From assembly GCF_034931405.1 (NCBI RefSeq), contig NZ_JAYGHA010000001.1:62001-126000 (forward strand): a stretch of DNA of 64,000 nt, read 5' to 3'. The notes beneath the pieces were generated by a model, which saw only the letters and a list, made by a program, of their open reading frames with translations, did no database searches and had not been told where the DNA came from. Position 1 is the first letter of the stretch, and each line of letters starts with the position of its first letter. A program made the translations under genes and the position numbers. This DNA comes from RDYJ01 sp034931405 (GTDB lineage: Bacteria; Cyanobacteriota; Cyanobacteriia; Cyanobacteriales; Nostocaceae). Positions 8,801 to 17,981 of this stretch are shown here, piece by piece.

Positions 8801-11800
8801 GCGATCGCGCTTTTCCCATCGCCAATGATCAGGGTCTAGTTTACCGTATAGCTGGTTTTGCTGAAGATGTTACCGAACGCAAGGAAGCAGAAGCAGAATT
8901 ACAGCAACTTAATGAGGAACTAGAAGCTAGAGTTGAGCAACGGACTACTGCTTTACAAGAATCACAGGCTATGCTGCAATTGGTACTAGATACTATTCCG
9001 CAGCGTGTATTCTGGAAAGATGATCAATCAGTGATTAGAGGTTGTAACCGCATTTTTGCAGAAGATGTGGGTCAAACCCCAGAAAAAATTATTGGCTCTG
9101 ATCCTTATGATATATCTGCAACTTGTGAAGAAGTTGATTTTTATTTAGAATGCGATCGCCATATCATGACTACTGGTGAATCACAAATGCACATTAAAGA
9201 AACTATGCATAAACCTGATGGTTCTTTAATGTGGATAGAAACTAACAAAGTACCATTGCGAGATGTTGACGGTCATATTATTGGCGTTCTGGTAACTTAT
9301 GAAGATATTACCAGCCGACGTAGTGCGGAAGAAGCCTTGCGCTACAGTGAAGAAAGATTCCGCATTGCTTTAAATAATTCGCCTATTGTCGTATTTAACC
9401 AAGACCTTGATCTGCGCTATACATGGATTTATAACCCTGCTATGGGCTATAAAGTTGAAGAAGTGGTTGGTCGGTTTGATACTGATATCTTCCTAGCCAA
9501 AGATGCTGAAAAATTAGAAACTTGGAAACGTCAGGTGATAAAAACAGGTCAAGGAATGAGAGAGGAAATTGTCATTGGTACAGAAGATAATTTTATTTGT
9601 TATGTGTTAACAATAGATCCTCTGCGCGATCGCAATGGTGAAATAGAAGGTGTAACTTGTGCAGCTCTAGATATCACTGACCGCAAAAAAGCAGAAATGG
9701 CTTTAAAAGAAAGTCAGTATTTAATTCAACGGATCACCGAAGCCAGTCCAGATATTCTTTATATTTACGATTTGCAAGAAAAATGCAACGTTTACACTAA
9801 CCGAGAAATTGCCAGATTGCTAGACTATTCTCCCGCACAAATACAAAGTATGGGAGCAGAATTTCTGCCGCAAATCGCCCATCCTGATGATCTGCCCAAA
9901 ATGTCTGATTATCTTGCTCGGTTTGCTACAGCTAATGATGAAGATATCAGAGAAATTGAATATCGGATGCGCGATCGCCAAGGCAACTGGCACTGGTTTA
10001 TTAGTCATGATACTGTATTTAGTCGTGATGTTGAAAATCAACCTAAACAAATTATTGGTGCAGCTTTAGAAATGACAGAACGTAAACAAATGGAGGCAGA
10101 ATTACGTCAAACTAATGCCGAACTTGCCCGTGCAACTCGCCTCAAAGATGAATTTCTAGCGAATATGAGTCACGAATTACGGACCCCTTTGAATGCGATT
10201 TTGGGAATGTCAGAAGGATTACTAGAAGAAGTATTTGGGGAAACTAGCGATCGCCAAAAACAAGCCATCAAAACTATCGAACGCAGTGGTAAACACTTAC
10301 TAGAATTAATTAATGATATTCTTGATCTCTCCAAAGTTGAAGCCGGTAAACTAGAACTGCAACTTGCTCCTGTTACTTGTAGCTATCTTTGTGATTCTAG
10401 TTTGACATTTGTTAAACAACAGGCATTGAAAAAAAATATTCAGCTATCTATAGAAATTCCCCCCCATCTACCAGATTTAATTGTTGATGAGCGTCGGATG
10501 CGTCAAATGCTCATTAATTTGCTCAACAATGCCGTTAAATTCACTCCCAACGGTGGCAGCGTTAAGTTAGTTGTACACCAGGAGATAGGGTGCAGGGGAG
10601 CAGGGGAGAATAACTTTTTTCTATTCCCAGTCCCCAATCCCCAATCCCCAATCCCCAGTCCCCAGTCCCCAGTCCCCAATCCCCAATCCCCAATCCCCAG
10701 TCCCCAGTCCCCAATCCCCAATCCCCAATCCCCAAATCAATGGATTTGTTTTTCAGTAATTGATACCGGAATTGGTATTGCTAAAGAGGAATTAGATAAA
10801 CTATTTCAACCTTTTGTGCAGATTGACAGCAGTCTAAATCGTCAACATAATGGTACAGGATTAGGTTTAGCTTTGGTACAGCGACTGGTAGACCTACATG
10901 GTGGTCAAATAACAGTAACTAGTCAAATAAATCAGGGTAGCTGTTTTACAGTTCGCATACCCTGTATAGAGAAATCAGCAGATGAGAAAAAAACTCTATT
11001 ACCAGCCACTTATCAACTATTACCGCATCATCAATCCCCAACTTCTCAAGTGCTGATTATCGAAGATTCGATGGTTGCAGCCGAACAGATAGCCAGATAT
11101 TTGCATGAACTAAATCTGCAAACTACCATCTATACCAGAGGTGACGGAGCTATTAATGAAGCCATCCGTATTAGTCCGATGCTAATATTTTTGGATATTC
11201 AATTACCCAACTTGTCTGGATGGGAAGTTCTCAAACAACTCAAAGCACATTCAGACACTCAAAGTATTCCTGTAATTGTGATTTCGGTAGTTGATGAGCG
11301 ATCGCAAGCATTATCTTTAGGTGCAACTGATTACTTAGTTAAACCTATTAGTCGCGAACAAATGTCTCAAGCAATAAATAAACTCCAAGCACCAAATAAT
11401 TCCCCAACAAATGAACTGATTATTCCCACAACTACCCCAGTTGCAGCATCAATTGAACCAATATCCCCAGCTTTAATCCTACTTGCAGAAGACAACGAAG
11501 CCAATATTGCCACCATCTCCAACTATCTGGGTGCTAGGGGATATAGTTTAATTATGGCAAAAAATGGTCAAGAAGCTGTTACTCTCACTAAAGAACAACA
11601 TCCTAATTTGATTCTTATGGATATCCAAATGCCCGGTATGGATGGATTAGAAGCCATGCGTCTCATTCGTGCCGATCACCAGTTCACACATACACCAATT
11701 ATCGCCTTGACAGCATTAGCCATGCCAGGGGATAAAGAAAAGTGTATTGCATCTGGAGCTAATGATTATTTAACTAAACCAGTCAAGTTGAAATTTCTAG

Positions 11801-11847
11801 TTGAGAAAATTCAACAACTATTAAATCAGGTGACAGGTGACAGGTGA
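5872..11847 (+). CDS. Giant hybrid histidine kinase: 4 CBS, bilin-type GAF, 7 PAS, HisKA, HATPase, 2 REC
   Basis: A 1991-residue cytoplasmic protein. By eye: two CBS pairs (about 18-150 and 160-290); a coiled coil (295-335); a GAF (340-500); seven PAS/PAC repeats (about 518-1400); HisKA with SHELRTP (phospho-acceptor His1434); HATPase with the N box (LINLLNNAVKFTP), DTGIGI and GTGLGLA; and receivers at about 1725-1840 and 1868-1988. The GAF resembles cyanobacteriochrome domains. It has DPCY (Cys405) and, exactly 28 residues later, Cys433 in SLCNRQLL, but Asn434 replaces the usual His. Between the N box and DTGIGI about 53 residues are coded by a dispersed repeat (see 10591). The last residues and the stop codon lie in a GTGACAG repeat. 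It likely starts a multistep relay with the REC-kinase and Hpt genes nearby. Input ligands (nucleotides at CBS, bilin at GAF) are inferred. Confidence 0.85.
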   Translation: MLFSSLIEVNNLEQAVADTPLVVTADTLATDAIALMSNARGSCTLPEEDTSYLLSDCRASCVLVMDRTELLGIFTERDVVRLSAEGRKIAGVAIADVMTRCVITMQLSEFTDIFVALNLFQRHRIRHLPILDDHGQIAGLLTHESLRQLLRPVDLLRLRLVSEVMSSRIVKAAPQTSVLDITKLMARDNVSSVIIVEEQSSLLIPVGIMTERDIVQFQALGLDLQSIQAQTVMSSPVFSLSPKETLWTVLMLMQSRRINRVVITGEQGELLGIVTQTTLLQALNPLDIYSLVDNLKQKVSQLEVEKLELLQIRNAQLEQEVKKRTAELQAQAERERLLSGITSRIRISLDLQATLNAIAIEVRQFLNCDRVIVYKCHENGNGIIIAEDVKPGWLSLLGQSVSDPCYIPDWIEQYINGRIQVVDDITTDDISLCNRQLLDSLQIRAKILVPIAVGDQLWGLMLACQNDTSRIWQPEETELLQQLSVHVAIAIQQADLYHRVQLELQERQRAEAALAASEKLYRTTLSKISDAVFVTDNQGKFTFVCPNIDILFGYSVEDIAEMGNIQVLLGEDLFDSQELVLCGEIANIERDIIDQQGRTHTVLVNVKQVTIGEGTHLYSCRNITERKQVEKALQDSEKRLRTIVETSASGLVTVDRQGSIVFVNPAAARMFGREMEILCGWPFALPYDYDSHRVEEIEVLQASGQRRTVNMQAASIDWEGQNAFLMSLSDITELKQTEELLRQSEAKYRLLVENLPVGLVVHAVDTTIITCNAKACELLELNISQMQGKTSLDPDWHFLREDETVMPHSEYPINQVICTLQPLTNYVAGVHRPESKTQIWLLVNAFPEFNNDGILKQVVVTFVDISERQAALKELKQAEIALRNSEERFRQIAENLPEVIWMTNIEKSEIIFVSRQYEKIWGRTLENLCQQPITWVTAIHEDDRERVIKAIPNQITPGEYDEEYRVIQPDGTVRWIRDRAFPIANDQGLVYRIAGFAEDVTERKEAEAELQQLNEELEARVEQRTTALQESQAMLQLVLDTIPQRVFWKDDQSVIRGCNRIFAEDVGQTPEKIIGSDPYDISATCEEVDFYLECDRHIMTTGESQMHIKETMHKPDGSLMWIETNKVPLRDVDGHIIGVLVTYEDITSRRSAEEALRYSEERFRIALNNSPIVVFNQDLDLRYTWIYNPAMGYKVEEVVGRFDTDIFLAKDAEKLETWKRQVIKTGQGMREEIVIGTEDNFICYVLTIDPLRDRNGEIEGVTCAALDITDRKKAEMALKESQYLIQRITEASPDILYIYDLQEKCNVYTNREIARLLDYSPAQIQSMGAEFLPQIAHPDDLPKMSDYLARFATANDEDIREIEYRMRDRQGNWHWFISHDTVFSRDVENQPKQIIGAALEMTERKQMEAELRQTNAELARATRLKDEFLANMSHELRTPLNAILGMSEGLLEEVFGETSDRQKQAIKTIERSGKHLLELINDILDLSKVEAGKLELQLAPVTCSYLCDSSLTFVKQQALKKNIQLSIEIPPHLPDLIVDERRMRQMLINLLNNAVKFTPNGGSVKLVVHQEIGCRGAGENNFFLFPVPNPQSPIPSPQSPVPNPQSPIPSPQSPIPNPQSPNQWICFSVIDTGIGIAKEELDKLFQPFVQIDSSLNRQHNGTGLGLALVQRLVDLHGGQITVTSQINQGSCFTVRIPCIEKSADEKKTLLPATYQLLPHHQSPTSQVLIIEDSMVAAEQIARYLHELNLQTTIYTRGDGAINEAIRISPMLIFLDIQLPNLSGWEVLKQLKAHSDTQSIPVIVISVVDERSQALSLGATDYLVKPISREQMSQAINKLQAPNNSPTNELIIPTTTPVAASIEPISPALILLAEDNEANIATISNYLGARGYSLIMAKNGQEAVTLTKEQHPNLILMDIQMPGMDGLEAMRLIRADHQFTHTPIIALTALAMPGDKEKCIASGANDYLTKPVKLKFLVEKIQQLLNQVTGDR
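10591..10736. repeat. Composite dispersed repeat inserted in frame in the kinase ATPase domain
   Basis: The block begins with GGGGAGCA units, continues with GAATAACTTTTTTCTATTC, and then has about 16 heptamers of CCCCAAT/CCCCAGT. A copy with the same order and the same unique centre occurs outside any gene at 25315-25448. Here it keeps the reading frame and codes for a Pro-Asn-Pro-Gln-Ser-Pro ribbon between two beta strands of the HATPase domain. Confidence 0.9.
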
Positions 11848-11884
11848 CAGGTGACAGTTTGAAAAGTTTGAAAAGTTTGAAAAG
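11828..11884. repeat. Tandem GTGACAG heptamers followed by TTTGAAAAG nonamers
   Basis: About four copies of GTGACAG (11828-11857) are followed by three copies of TTTGAAAAG (11858-11884). The stop codon of the large kinase is inside the first array. Confidence 0.9.
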
Positions 11885-12030
11885 CGACTAGAAGTCGCGG
11901 CTACACAGACAAAACCCACCTCCGTGGGTTTCAAACCCTTGATTTTTCATTAGTCCACGTATCCCTTACGGGACCGTAGGAATAGGTGGACTTCGCTTGT
12001 GTAGTAGCGTATCCCTAACGGGAGCCGGAG
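11885..12030. repeat. Intergenic dispersed-repeat block with an AAACCCAC hairpin
   Basis: This holds a perfect 8-bp stem AAACCCAC/GTGGGTTT with loop CTCC (11912-11931), and two related motifs, GTATCCCTTACGGGA and GTATCCCTAACGGGA. It looks like the interspersed repeats common between cyanobacterial genes. The hairpin may act as a transcription terminator for the large kinase, although it has no long T run. Confidence 0.6.
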
Positions 12031-12107
12031 GCATCTTTATATTCGCCCAAAACTTTTCAAACATCCTCTAAGAGGGAATAGGGAAAACCGATAACTGATA
12101 ACTGATA

Positions 12108-13178
12108 ATGGAAACACCAGCAAAAATTTTAATTATTGATGATGAACCTGATAACTTTGATGTTATTGATGCACTATTAGATAGTGAAGGTTATGACTTA
12201 AGTTATGTAGCGAATGGACTGCAAGCCTTGGATCTTCTGGCTGCTTTTCAACCCGATGTAATTTTGCTAGATGTGATGATGCCGCAAATGAATGGCATTC
12301 AATTCTGTGAAAAATTTAAATCAAATATGCAATGGAAACATATTCCAGTAATTATGGTAACAGCTTTGAATTCCAACGAAGATTTAACCAAATGTATAGC
12401 TATAGGGGCTGATGATTTTATCAGTAAACCCGTCAATGGCATGGAATTGAGGGCGCGAGTGAGATCCATGTTACGCATTAAGCAACAATATGATTCTTTG
12501 CAAGAAATTCTCCACTTGAGGGAAGACCTTTCTAATATGATTGTTCATGATTTGCGAAATCCTTTAACTTCAATTATTTTAGCCGCAGAAATGTTAAAAG
12601 TTGGTAATTTATCAACTGAACGTCAGTTTCAAAAAAGTAATCAGATCATTGCATCTGGACAACAATTGCAAGCCATGATTGATAGTTTGTTATTAATGGC
12701 TAAATTAGAATCTGGCAAGCTGATTATTCAACTCACGGATGTTGATATCTATGAACTTTGTTCCTTAGCAATATCAGATATTCAGCCAGCCATAATGCAT
12801 AAAAATATAGAAATAATTAGTGATTTACCTAAACCCGGTAATAGTATTAAGCTGGATCTAAGTTTGTTCCGTCGAGTGATTGATAATCTGCTTTCTAATG
12901 CGATTAAATTTACTGAGCCAAATAGTCAAATTATTTTACACGCTGATTATCTAGCACCAGGAAAAGTTAAAATTCAGGTAGTTGATTCAGGTCCAGGAGT
13001 CAGGGAAGAATTACGTCAAGTCATTTTTGAGAAATACGAAATTGGAACTATCAACAAAGCCACATCTCAGATTGGTTTAGGTCTAGCTTTCTGCAAAATG
13101 ACGGTAGAAGCACATGGTGGAAAAATTAAAGTAGAAAGCAATCAACCACAAGGGGCAATTTTTACAATTGAGATTTGA
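12108..13178 (+). CDS. Response regulator-histidine kinase (REC-HisKA-HATPase)
   Basis: A 356-residue soluble protein. The receiver (residues 5-120) has the acidic pair IIDDEP, phospho-acceptor Asp55 in ILLDVMMP, and the conserved Lys in ISKPV. HisKA follows with MIVHDLRNPLTS (His147). The HATPase domain has DNLLSNAIKFTEP (N box), VDSGPGV (G1) and GLGLAFCKM (G2). REC-first kinases act as intermediate or reporter kinases that are switched by an upstream phospho-donor. It follows the giant hybrid kinase on the same strand, but a 260-bp repeat-rich gap separates them, so co-transcription is uncertain. It converges on the Hpt gene with only 6 bp between stop codons. Confidence 0.88.
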   Translation: METPAKILIIDDEPDNFDVIDALLDSEGYDLSYVANGLQALDLLAAFQPDVILLDVMMPQMNGIQFCEKFKSNMQWKHIPVIMVTALNSNEDLTKCIAIGADDFISKPVNGMELRARVRSMLRIKQQYDSLQEILHLREDLSNMIVHDLRNPLTSIILAAEMLKVGNLSTERQFQKSNQIIASGQQLQAMIDSLLLMAKLESGKLIIQLTDVDIYELCSLAISDIQPAIMHKNIEIISDLPKPGNSIKLDLSLFRRVIDNLLSNAIKFTEPNSQIILHADYLAPGKVKIQVVDSGPGVREELRQVIFEKYEIGTINKATSQIGLGLAFCKMTVEAHGGKIKVESNQPQGAIFTIEI

Positions 13179-13184
13179 CATTTA

Positions 13185-13568
13185 TCAATTGTTACTGATT
13201 GTTTTTTGCAAAGTCATTTCTACTTTTTGATACTCTTGTTCAAGTTGAGAAAATACATCTATACTGCTTGCTAAATTGCCACTTTGTCCCATAATTTCCA
13301 TCTGTAAGCAAAGCTGAGAGAGAGTAACCGCTCCCATAGAAGCACTACTAGATTTGAGCTTGTGGGCTGTTTGCTCAATCATTTGAGCATTTTGATTTTT
13401 CAGAAATGCGTTAATGTCTTGAAGCAGCTGAGAAGATTCTGATAAATAACATTTAACTACTTGGGTAAATACTATTTCATCATTTCCCAACATAATTCGT
13501 AAAGAGTCAAGAATTTGGGGATTGATGGCAAATGAAGCCTCAAAAATGTCAGATTTTTTCTCATTCAT
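13185..13568 (-). CDS. Hpt-domain phosphotransfer protein
   Basis: A 127-residue, mostly helical protein with the Hpt signature TAHKLKSSSASMGA; His69 is the expected phospho-acceptor. It has no other domain. Its ATG lies 3 bp after the stop of the CHASE-LOV hybrid kinase, so the two are surely co-transcribed. This protein most likely carries phosphate from that kinase's receivers onward. The final response regulator is not evident in the window. Confidence 0.88.
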   Translation of the reverse strand: MNEKKSDIFEASFAINPQILDSLRIMLGNDEIVFTQVVKCYLSESSQLLQDINAFLKNQNAQMIEQTAHKLKSSSASMGAVTLSQLCLQMEIMGQSGNLASSIDVFSQLEQEYQKVEMTLQKTISNN

Positions 13569-13571
13569 GCC

Positions 13572-16500
13572 TTAAATTCTCCTAACTTTGTGCTTGTCAC
13601 CATATCGACTGAGGGCTTGAAATAAATCTAAACTCTGAACAGGTTTACTAATATAGTCATCCATGCCAGCAGCCAGACAAATTTCGCGATCGCCTCGCAT
13701 AGCATTAGCCGTCATCGCAATAATATAAGGACGTTGATGAGATTCCCATTGTTGACAGATTCTTTGAGTTGTTTCCAGTCCATCCATTTCTGGCATTTGT
13801 ACATCCATAAAAACAATATCATAAGACTGACGATGCAAAGCTGCGAGAACTTCCAGTCCATTAGCTGCGACATCTGCCCGATAACCAATTTTTTTCAACA
13901 TTAATAAAGCAACTTTCTGATTAACGACCGTATCCTCTGCCAACAGAATCCGCAACGGTAATTTTTCTGCTAAATGAAAATCAATTTCTGCTACTTTTGG
14001 TTGGGAAATATAAGCTTTAATTGGCTGATTCATCAAAATCTCACACAAGGTCTCATAAAGTTGAGATTGTTTCACAGGTTTAGTTAAATAAGCAGCAATT
14101 TGGAGATCAGCACATTCTTTGCTGGTTTCTGCTTGAGCTAAAGAAGTGAGAATTACCAGAGGGATGTTTTGACAGTTTGATTGTTTGCGAATTTCATGGG
14201 CTAAGGTGATTCCATCCATTTCTGGCATCCGAATATCTAAAATGGCGAGATCAAATTTCATACCCAGACGGATTTGTTCTAAAGCCTCCTGTGCTGAAGC
14301 AGCGGTATAAGTTTGCATATTCCAAGACTCGGCCGTGAGCTTGAGAATTTTGCGGTAAGCAAGATTGTCATCTACGATTAACAAGTTTTTTCCCGCCAAC
14401 TGCACCGCATCAAGTGATAATTTCTCCAAGGGAAAATCAGTATCTACTGGTACAGTCACAGTAAAATAAAATGTTGCCCCTTGTACAGACTGCAAAGATG
14501 CAATGAGCGATTCATTTTGCCATTGGGGATGAGGACTACCACCTACAAACCCCCGACTTTCCACCCAAAGAGTACCGCCCATCATTTCACTTAATCGCTT
14601 GCTAATTACCAAGCCTAATCCTGTACCACCATATTGTCGAGTAGTGGAAGTATCAGCTTGGGAGAAAGGTTGAAATAATCGCTCCATTTTATCTGCGGGA
14701 ATGCCAATACCTGTGTCTTTAATTGCAAATAAAATTTCGTAAGCTGTCTCTGAAATTAGCTTGGCGTTGACAGAAAGTATCACTTCTCCTATTTTGGTAA
14801 ATTTAATGGCATTACCTAAAATGTTCATCAGTATCTGACGCACACGAGTTACATCACCAATGATGCGGGCTGGAACTTGAGGATGAATCAGATAAGCTAG
14901 TTCAATATCTTTTTCCTCGGCTTTTGGGGCTAAGATATCCAGCACTCGCTCCAGACAATTTCTCAAATCAAAAGATTGTTCTTCTAGTTCTAACTTACCG
15001 GATTCGATTTTAGAGAAATCCAGAATATCGTTGATGATGGTAAGTAAGGCTTCTCCACTGGAGCGAATTGTTTCTACAAAGTCCTGCTGTTGGGGCGTGA
15101 GCTTAGTATCTAACAGCACTCCCGTCATACCAATCACAGCATTCATGGGAGTACGAATTTCGTGACTCATCATCGCTAAAAATTCGCTTTTTGCGCGATT
15201 GGCGGCTTCGGCTGAGTGCTTGGCCTGCTCTAGAGCCAAGTTTTTGATAGTTAGTTCGGCTCGTTGATGAGTTTCTTGTTCTAATAGTTGAGCTTGGGCT
15301 AAAGCAATACCCAATTGAGTCGCAACTACTTCTATTAATTCAATTTCTTCCGTAGTCCACTGACGAAAATAACTGCACTGATGTAAACAAATTACTCCAT
15401 TGGGTTGCCCTTGAAAGGAGGTGCGAATTGTTAAAATAGACTTGAGTCCAATTTCTCGGCAGAAGGGTTGCATTGCCTCAAGTAAGGGATCAATGTACAC
15501 GTCTGAGGAGGCGATCGCTTGATCCTGTGCAATCATGGTTGCAGCGTGGGGATTTCCCACAATAGGAATTTCCAGATGTAGCATAGAGGAGTAACCGGAG
15601 ATTACATATTCTGCTACTAAGGGAATGCGGGGTATAGGTTCACCAATATAAGAATGAATTAGACAGCGATCTACTTTTAAGGCTTGCCCAATTTCATTGG
15701 CTGATGTTTGAAATATTTCTTGAATATTGAGAGTTTGCCGGATTTCTCCAATAATTTTTTTGAGAATTAAGGTTCGTTGTAATTGTTGTTGCAGTGCTTC
15801 TTGTACTTTTACTCGTTCAGTAATGTCTGTGTGTGATCCCACCATCCGCACAGGATTTCCTTGTTCATCCCAAAGTGCTTGTCCCCGATCTAATATCCAT
15901 TTATAACTACCGTCTTTACACAAAACTCGATGCTCACTGCTGTAAAAAGAGGTTTTCTTCGCCAAGTGATTTTGAACCACCTGTATAACTGAATCTATTT
16001 CATCAGGGTGAACTCGCTTAGACCATTCATCAATATTATTACTAATCTCATGATCTTCATAGCCTAACATTTCTTTCCAGTGAGCAGAAAAGAAAACTTC
16101 GTTAGTTTTTAAGTTCCAATCCCAAATGCCATCATTATTTCCTTGTAGTGCTAGTTGCCAACGTTCTTCTTTTTCTTTGAGTTCTGCTTCTGCTTCTTGC
16201 CGTTCGGTAATATCATTTTGAATGCCAATAAAATGTTTTAACTGTCCGTTGTCATCATAAATGGGCGAAATACTTAATTCATTCCAAAATAATGTCCCAT
16301 CTTTGCGATAGTTACGCAGGATTATAGTGCAACTTGTGCCAGTTTTAATTGCTGTTCTTAGCTCATCTAACCCTGGTTGATTAACTTCTTTATTTTGCAA
16401 AAATCGACAATTTTCTCCTATAATTTCACTAGAGGTATAGCCTGTTATTTTCTCAAAAGCTGGGTTAACATAAATAACTGGATGATGAGGGTGTTTAGCG

Positions 16501-17852
16501 TCAGTAATGACAATTCCATTGTTGGTACTAGCAACAGCCCTTTCCATTAATTTTAAGGTTTCTTCAAATAGCTTGAGATCAGTAATATCAAACATAAAAC
16601 CCCGCAGCATTACTGGAGTCTCATCTGCTAGAACTACATTCACTATATCTCGCAACCAAATAATGCTTCCGTCTGCGGCAAATATTCTATATTCCAATTG
16701 ATGATTTTCGCTTTTTCTGGTTGCTTTTTGGCAAAGATTAAGAGTCTTTTCTCGATCATCTGGATGCAGATGATTTACCCAAAAGTTTTCTTCATACCAT
16801 TCTTCAATTGGATAACCTAACAAGGCTTCTGCTTGAGATCCAACATAAGTAAATCGCCAGGTTTTTATATCCAGTTCCCAAGGAATAACTCTAGCTGTTT
16901 CTAATAATTGCCGCAAACGATTTTCACTATTGCGGAGATCGAGTTCTGTTTGTCTATGTTGAGATATTTTTTGAGTTAGTTCTTGGTTAATTTCTGCTAT
17001 GTGCTGTTGATTTAACAGAATGGCTTGAGCAAAATAGGTTAATAATGTTATTGTTCCTCCCAGGAGAATACCAACAATTAATACTAATGTGGGTGTGCGT
17101 AATTCTGTTAATAGTGCTGAGGTAGGAGAAACGATAATTTGCCAGTTCAGGTTATAAGAGTTAATGTTGATGTTTTGCTGCCAAGGGGATTTTGTCATTT
17201 CTCCACCATGACTATAAATTAATTCTTGCTCGTCAAAAATCTGGATTTGATAACCATTCGGTATCTTTAAAATAGCATCTAAAAGTTGTTTATTTTGCCA
17301 AACTCCTAAGATGAATCCATCAAATTTATTTTCTTGTAGAAATAGAGGTATGTAAGCTAAGAATTCTCTATCACCTTGAACAAGATTAACTGAATGTGTA
17401 AATGTAATTTTATCCAATTTACGTGCAGTTTCTAATATCTGTCTTTGTTTAGTTTCTGGGCTAAAATCAATATTTTGTGCCGCTTTATTTCCCGACTTTG
17501 GTACAATCCAGCGCATTTGATATGATGAATCTACCCATCCAATAGCTTGATAACCGTGAAAATCTTGGATGTAGTTTTTCGCATCTGCTTCCCATTGCTG
17601 TTTGGGAGTACCACCGCTATTTTCCCAGCGTTGCCCCATGCGCTCTAGTGCTACAATTCTACTATTCAGTTCGTTAGTTAATTCAGTTTTGATGGCGATC
17701 GCTTGCTGTTGAATTAGCTGTTGAATATGGTTTTCCTCTTCTTGTAAAAGTTGTTGCCAGAGGATGGTAAATATTATTAAAAATAAAACTCCCACCAATA
17801 GGGGCAGGAATTTCATTATTTTTAGCCAATCATTTCTATGATTAATACTCAT
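13572..17852 (-). CDS. Membrane hybrid histidine kinase: CHASE, PAS, LOV, PAS, GAF, HisKA, HATPase, 2 REC
   Basis: A 1426-residue protein. A membrane helix at about 13-32, a periplasmic CHASE-like domain (about 45-250) and a second helix (about 253-277) give a classic sensor topology. A PAS domain (310-420) is followed by a LOV domain with GENCRFLQ (Cys482 at the flavin-adduct position), NYRKDGTLFWNEL and GIQNDIT. Another PAS/PAC, a GAF (about 690-850), HisKA with SHEIRTPMNA (His897), HATPase with NILGNAIKFT, DTGIGIP and GTGLGL, then two receivers (DIRMPEMDG and DVQMPEMDG) follow. The complete LOV motif suggests blue-light sensing, combined with extracellular small-molecule sensing by CHASE. 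It forms a two-gene operon with the Hpt protein. A ligand for CHASE cannot be inferred. Confidence 0.87.
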   Translation of the reverse strand: MSINHRNDWLKIMKFLPLLVGVLFLIIFTILWQQLLQEEENHIQQLIQQQAIAIKTELTNELNSRIVALERMGQRWENSGGTPKQQWEADAKNYIQDFHGYQAIGWVDSSYQMRWIVPKSGNKAAQNIDFSPETKQRQILETARKLDKITFTHSVNLVQGDREFLAYIPLFLQENKFDGFILGVWQNKQLLDAILKIPNGYQIQIFDEQELIYSHGGEMTKSPWQQNININSYNLNWQIIVSPTSALLTELRTPTLVLIVGILLGGTITLLTYFAQAILLNQQHIAEINQELTQKISQHRQTELDLRNSENRLRQLLETARVIPWELDIKTWRFTYVGSQAEALLGYPIEEWYEENFWVNHLHPDDREKTLNLCQKATRKSENHQLEYRIFAADGSIIWLRDIVNVVLADETPVMLRGFMFDITDLKLFEETLKLMERAVASTNNGIVITDAKHPHHPVIYVNPAFEKITGYTSSEIIGENCRFLQNKEVNQPGLDELRTAIKTGTSCTIILRNYRKDGTLFWNELSISPIYDDNGQLKHFIGIQNDITERQEAEAELKEKEERWQLALQGNNDGIWDWNLKTNEVFFSAHWKEMLGYEDHEISNNIDEWSKRVHPDEIDSVIQVVQNHLAKKTSFYSSEHRVLCKDGSYKWILDRGQALWDEQGNPVRMVGSHTDITERVKVQEALQQQLQRTLILKKIIGEIRQTLNIQEIFQTSANEIGQALKVDRCLIHSYIGEPIPRIPLVAEYVISGYSSMLHLEIPIVGNPHAATMIAQDQAIASSDVYIDPLLEAMQPFCREIGLKSILTIRTSFQGQPNGVICLHQCSYFRQWTTEEIELIEVVATQLGIALAQAQLLEQETHQRAELTIKNLALEQAKHSAEAANRAKSEFLAMMSHEIRTPMNAVIGMTGVLLDTKLTPQQQDFVETIRSSGEALLTIINDILDFSKIESGKLELEEQSFDLRNCLERVLDILAPKAEEKDIELAYLIHPQVPARIIGDVTRVRQILMNILGNAIKFTKIGEVILSVNAKLISETAYEILFAIKDTGIGIPADKMERLFQPFSQADTSTTRQYGGTGLGLVISKRLSEMMGGTLWVESRGFVGGSPHPQWQNESLIASLQSVQGATFYFTVTVPVDTDFPLEKLSLDAVQLAGKNLLIVDDNLAYRKILKLTAESWNMQTYTAASAQEALEQIRLGMKFDLAILDIRMPEMDGITLAHEIRKQSNCQNIPLVILTSLAQAETSKECADLQIAAYLTKPVKQSQLYETLCEILMNQPIKAYISQPKVAEIDFHLAEKLPLRILLAEDTVVNQKVALLMLKKIGYRADVAANGLEVLAALHRQSYDIVFMDVQMPEMDGLETTQRICQQWESHQRPYIIAMTANAMRGDREICLAAGMDDYISKPVQSLDLFQALSRYGDKHKVRRI

Positions 17853-17981
17853 ATTCAGTTATTAGTCATCATTCCTGATAAATTTAAATCTTCTTTAGTC
17901 GCAATCTGTGGTAAGTAGTCGGGCAAAATAAATTGTACATTTAGGAGAGGGAACAGGGAACTCTTAACAGATAAATTGCTA

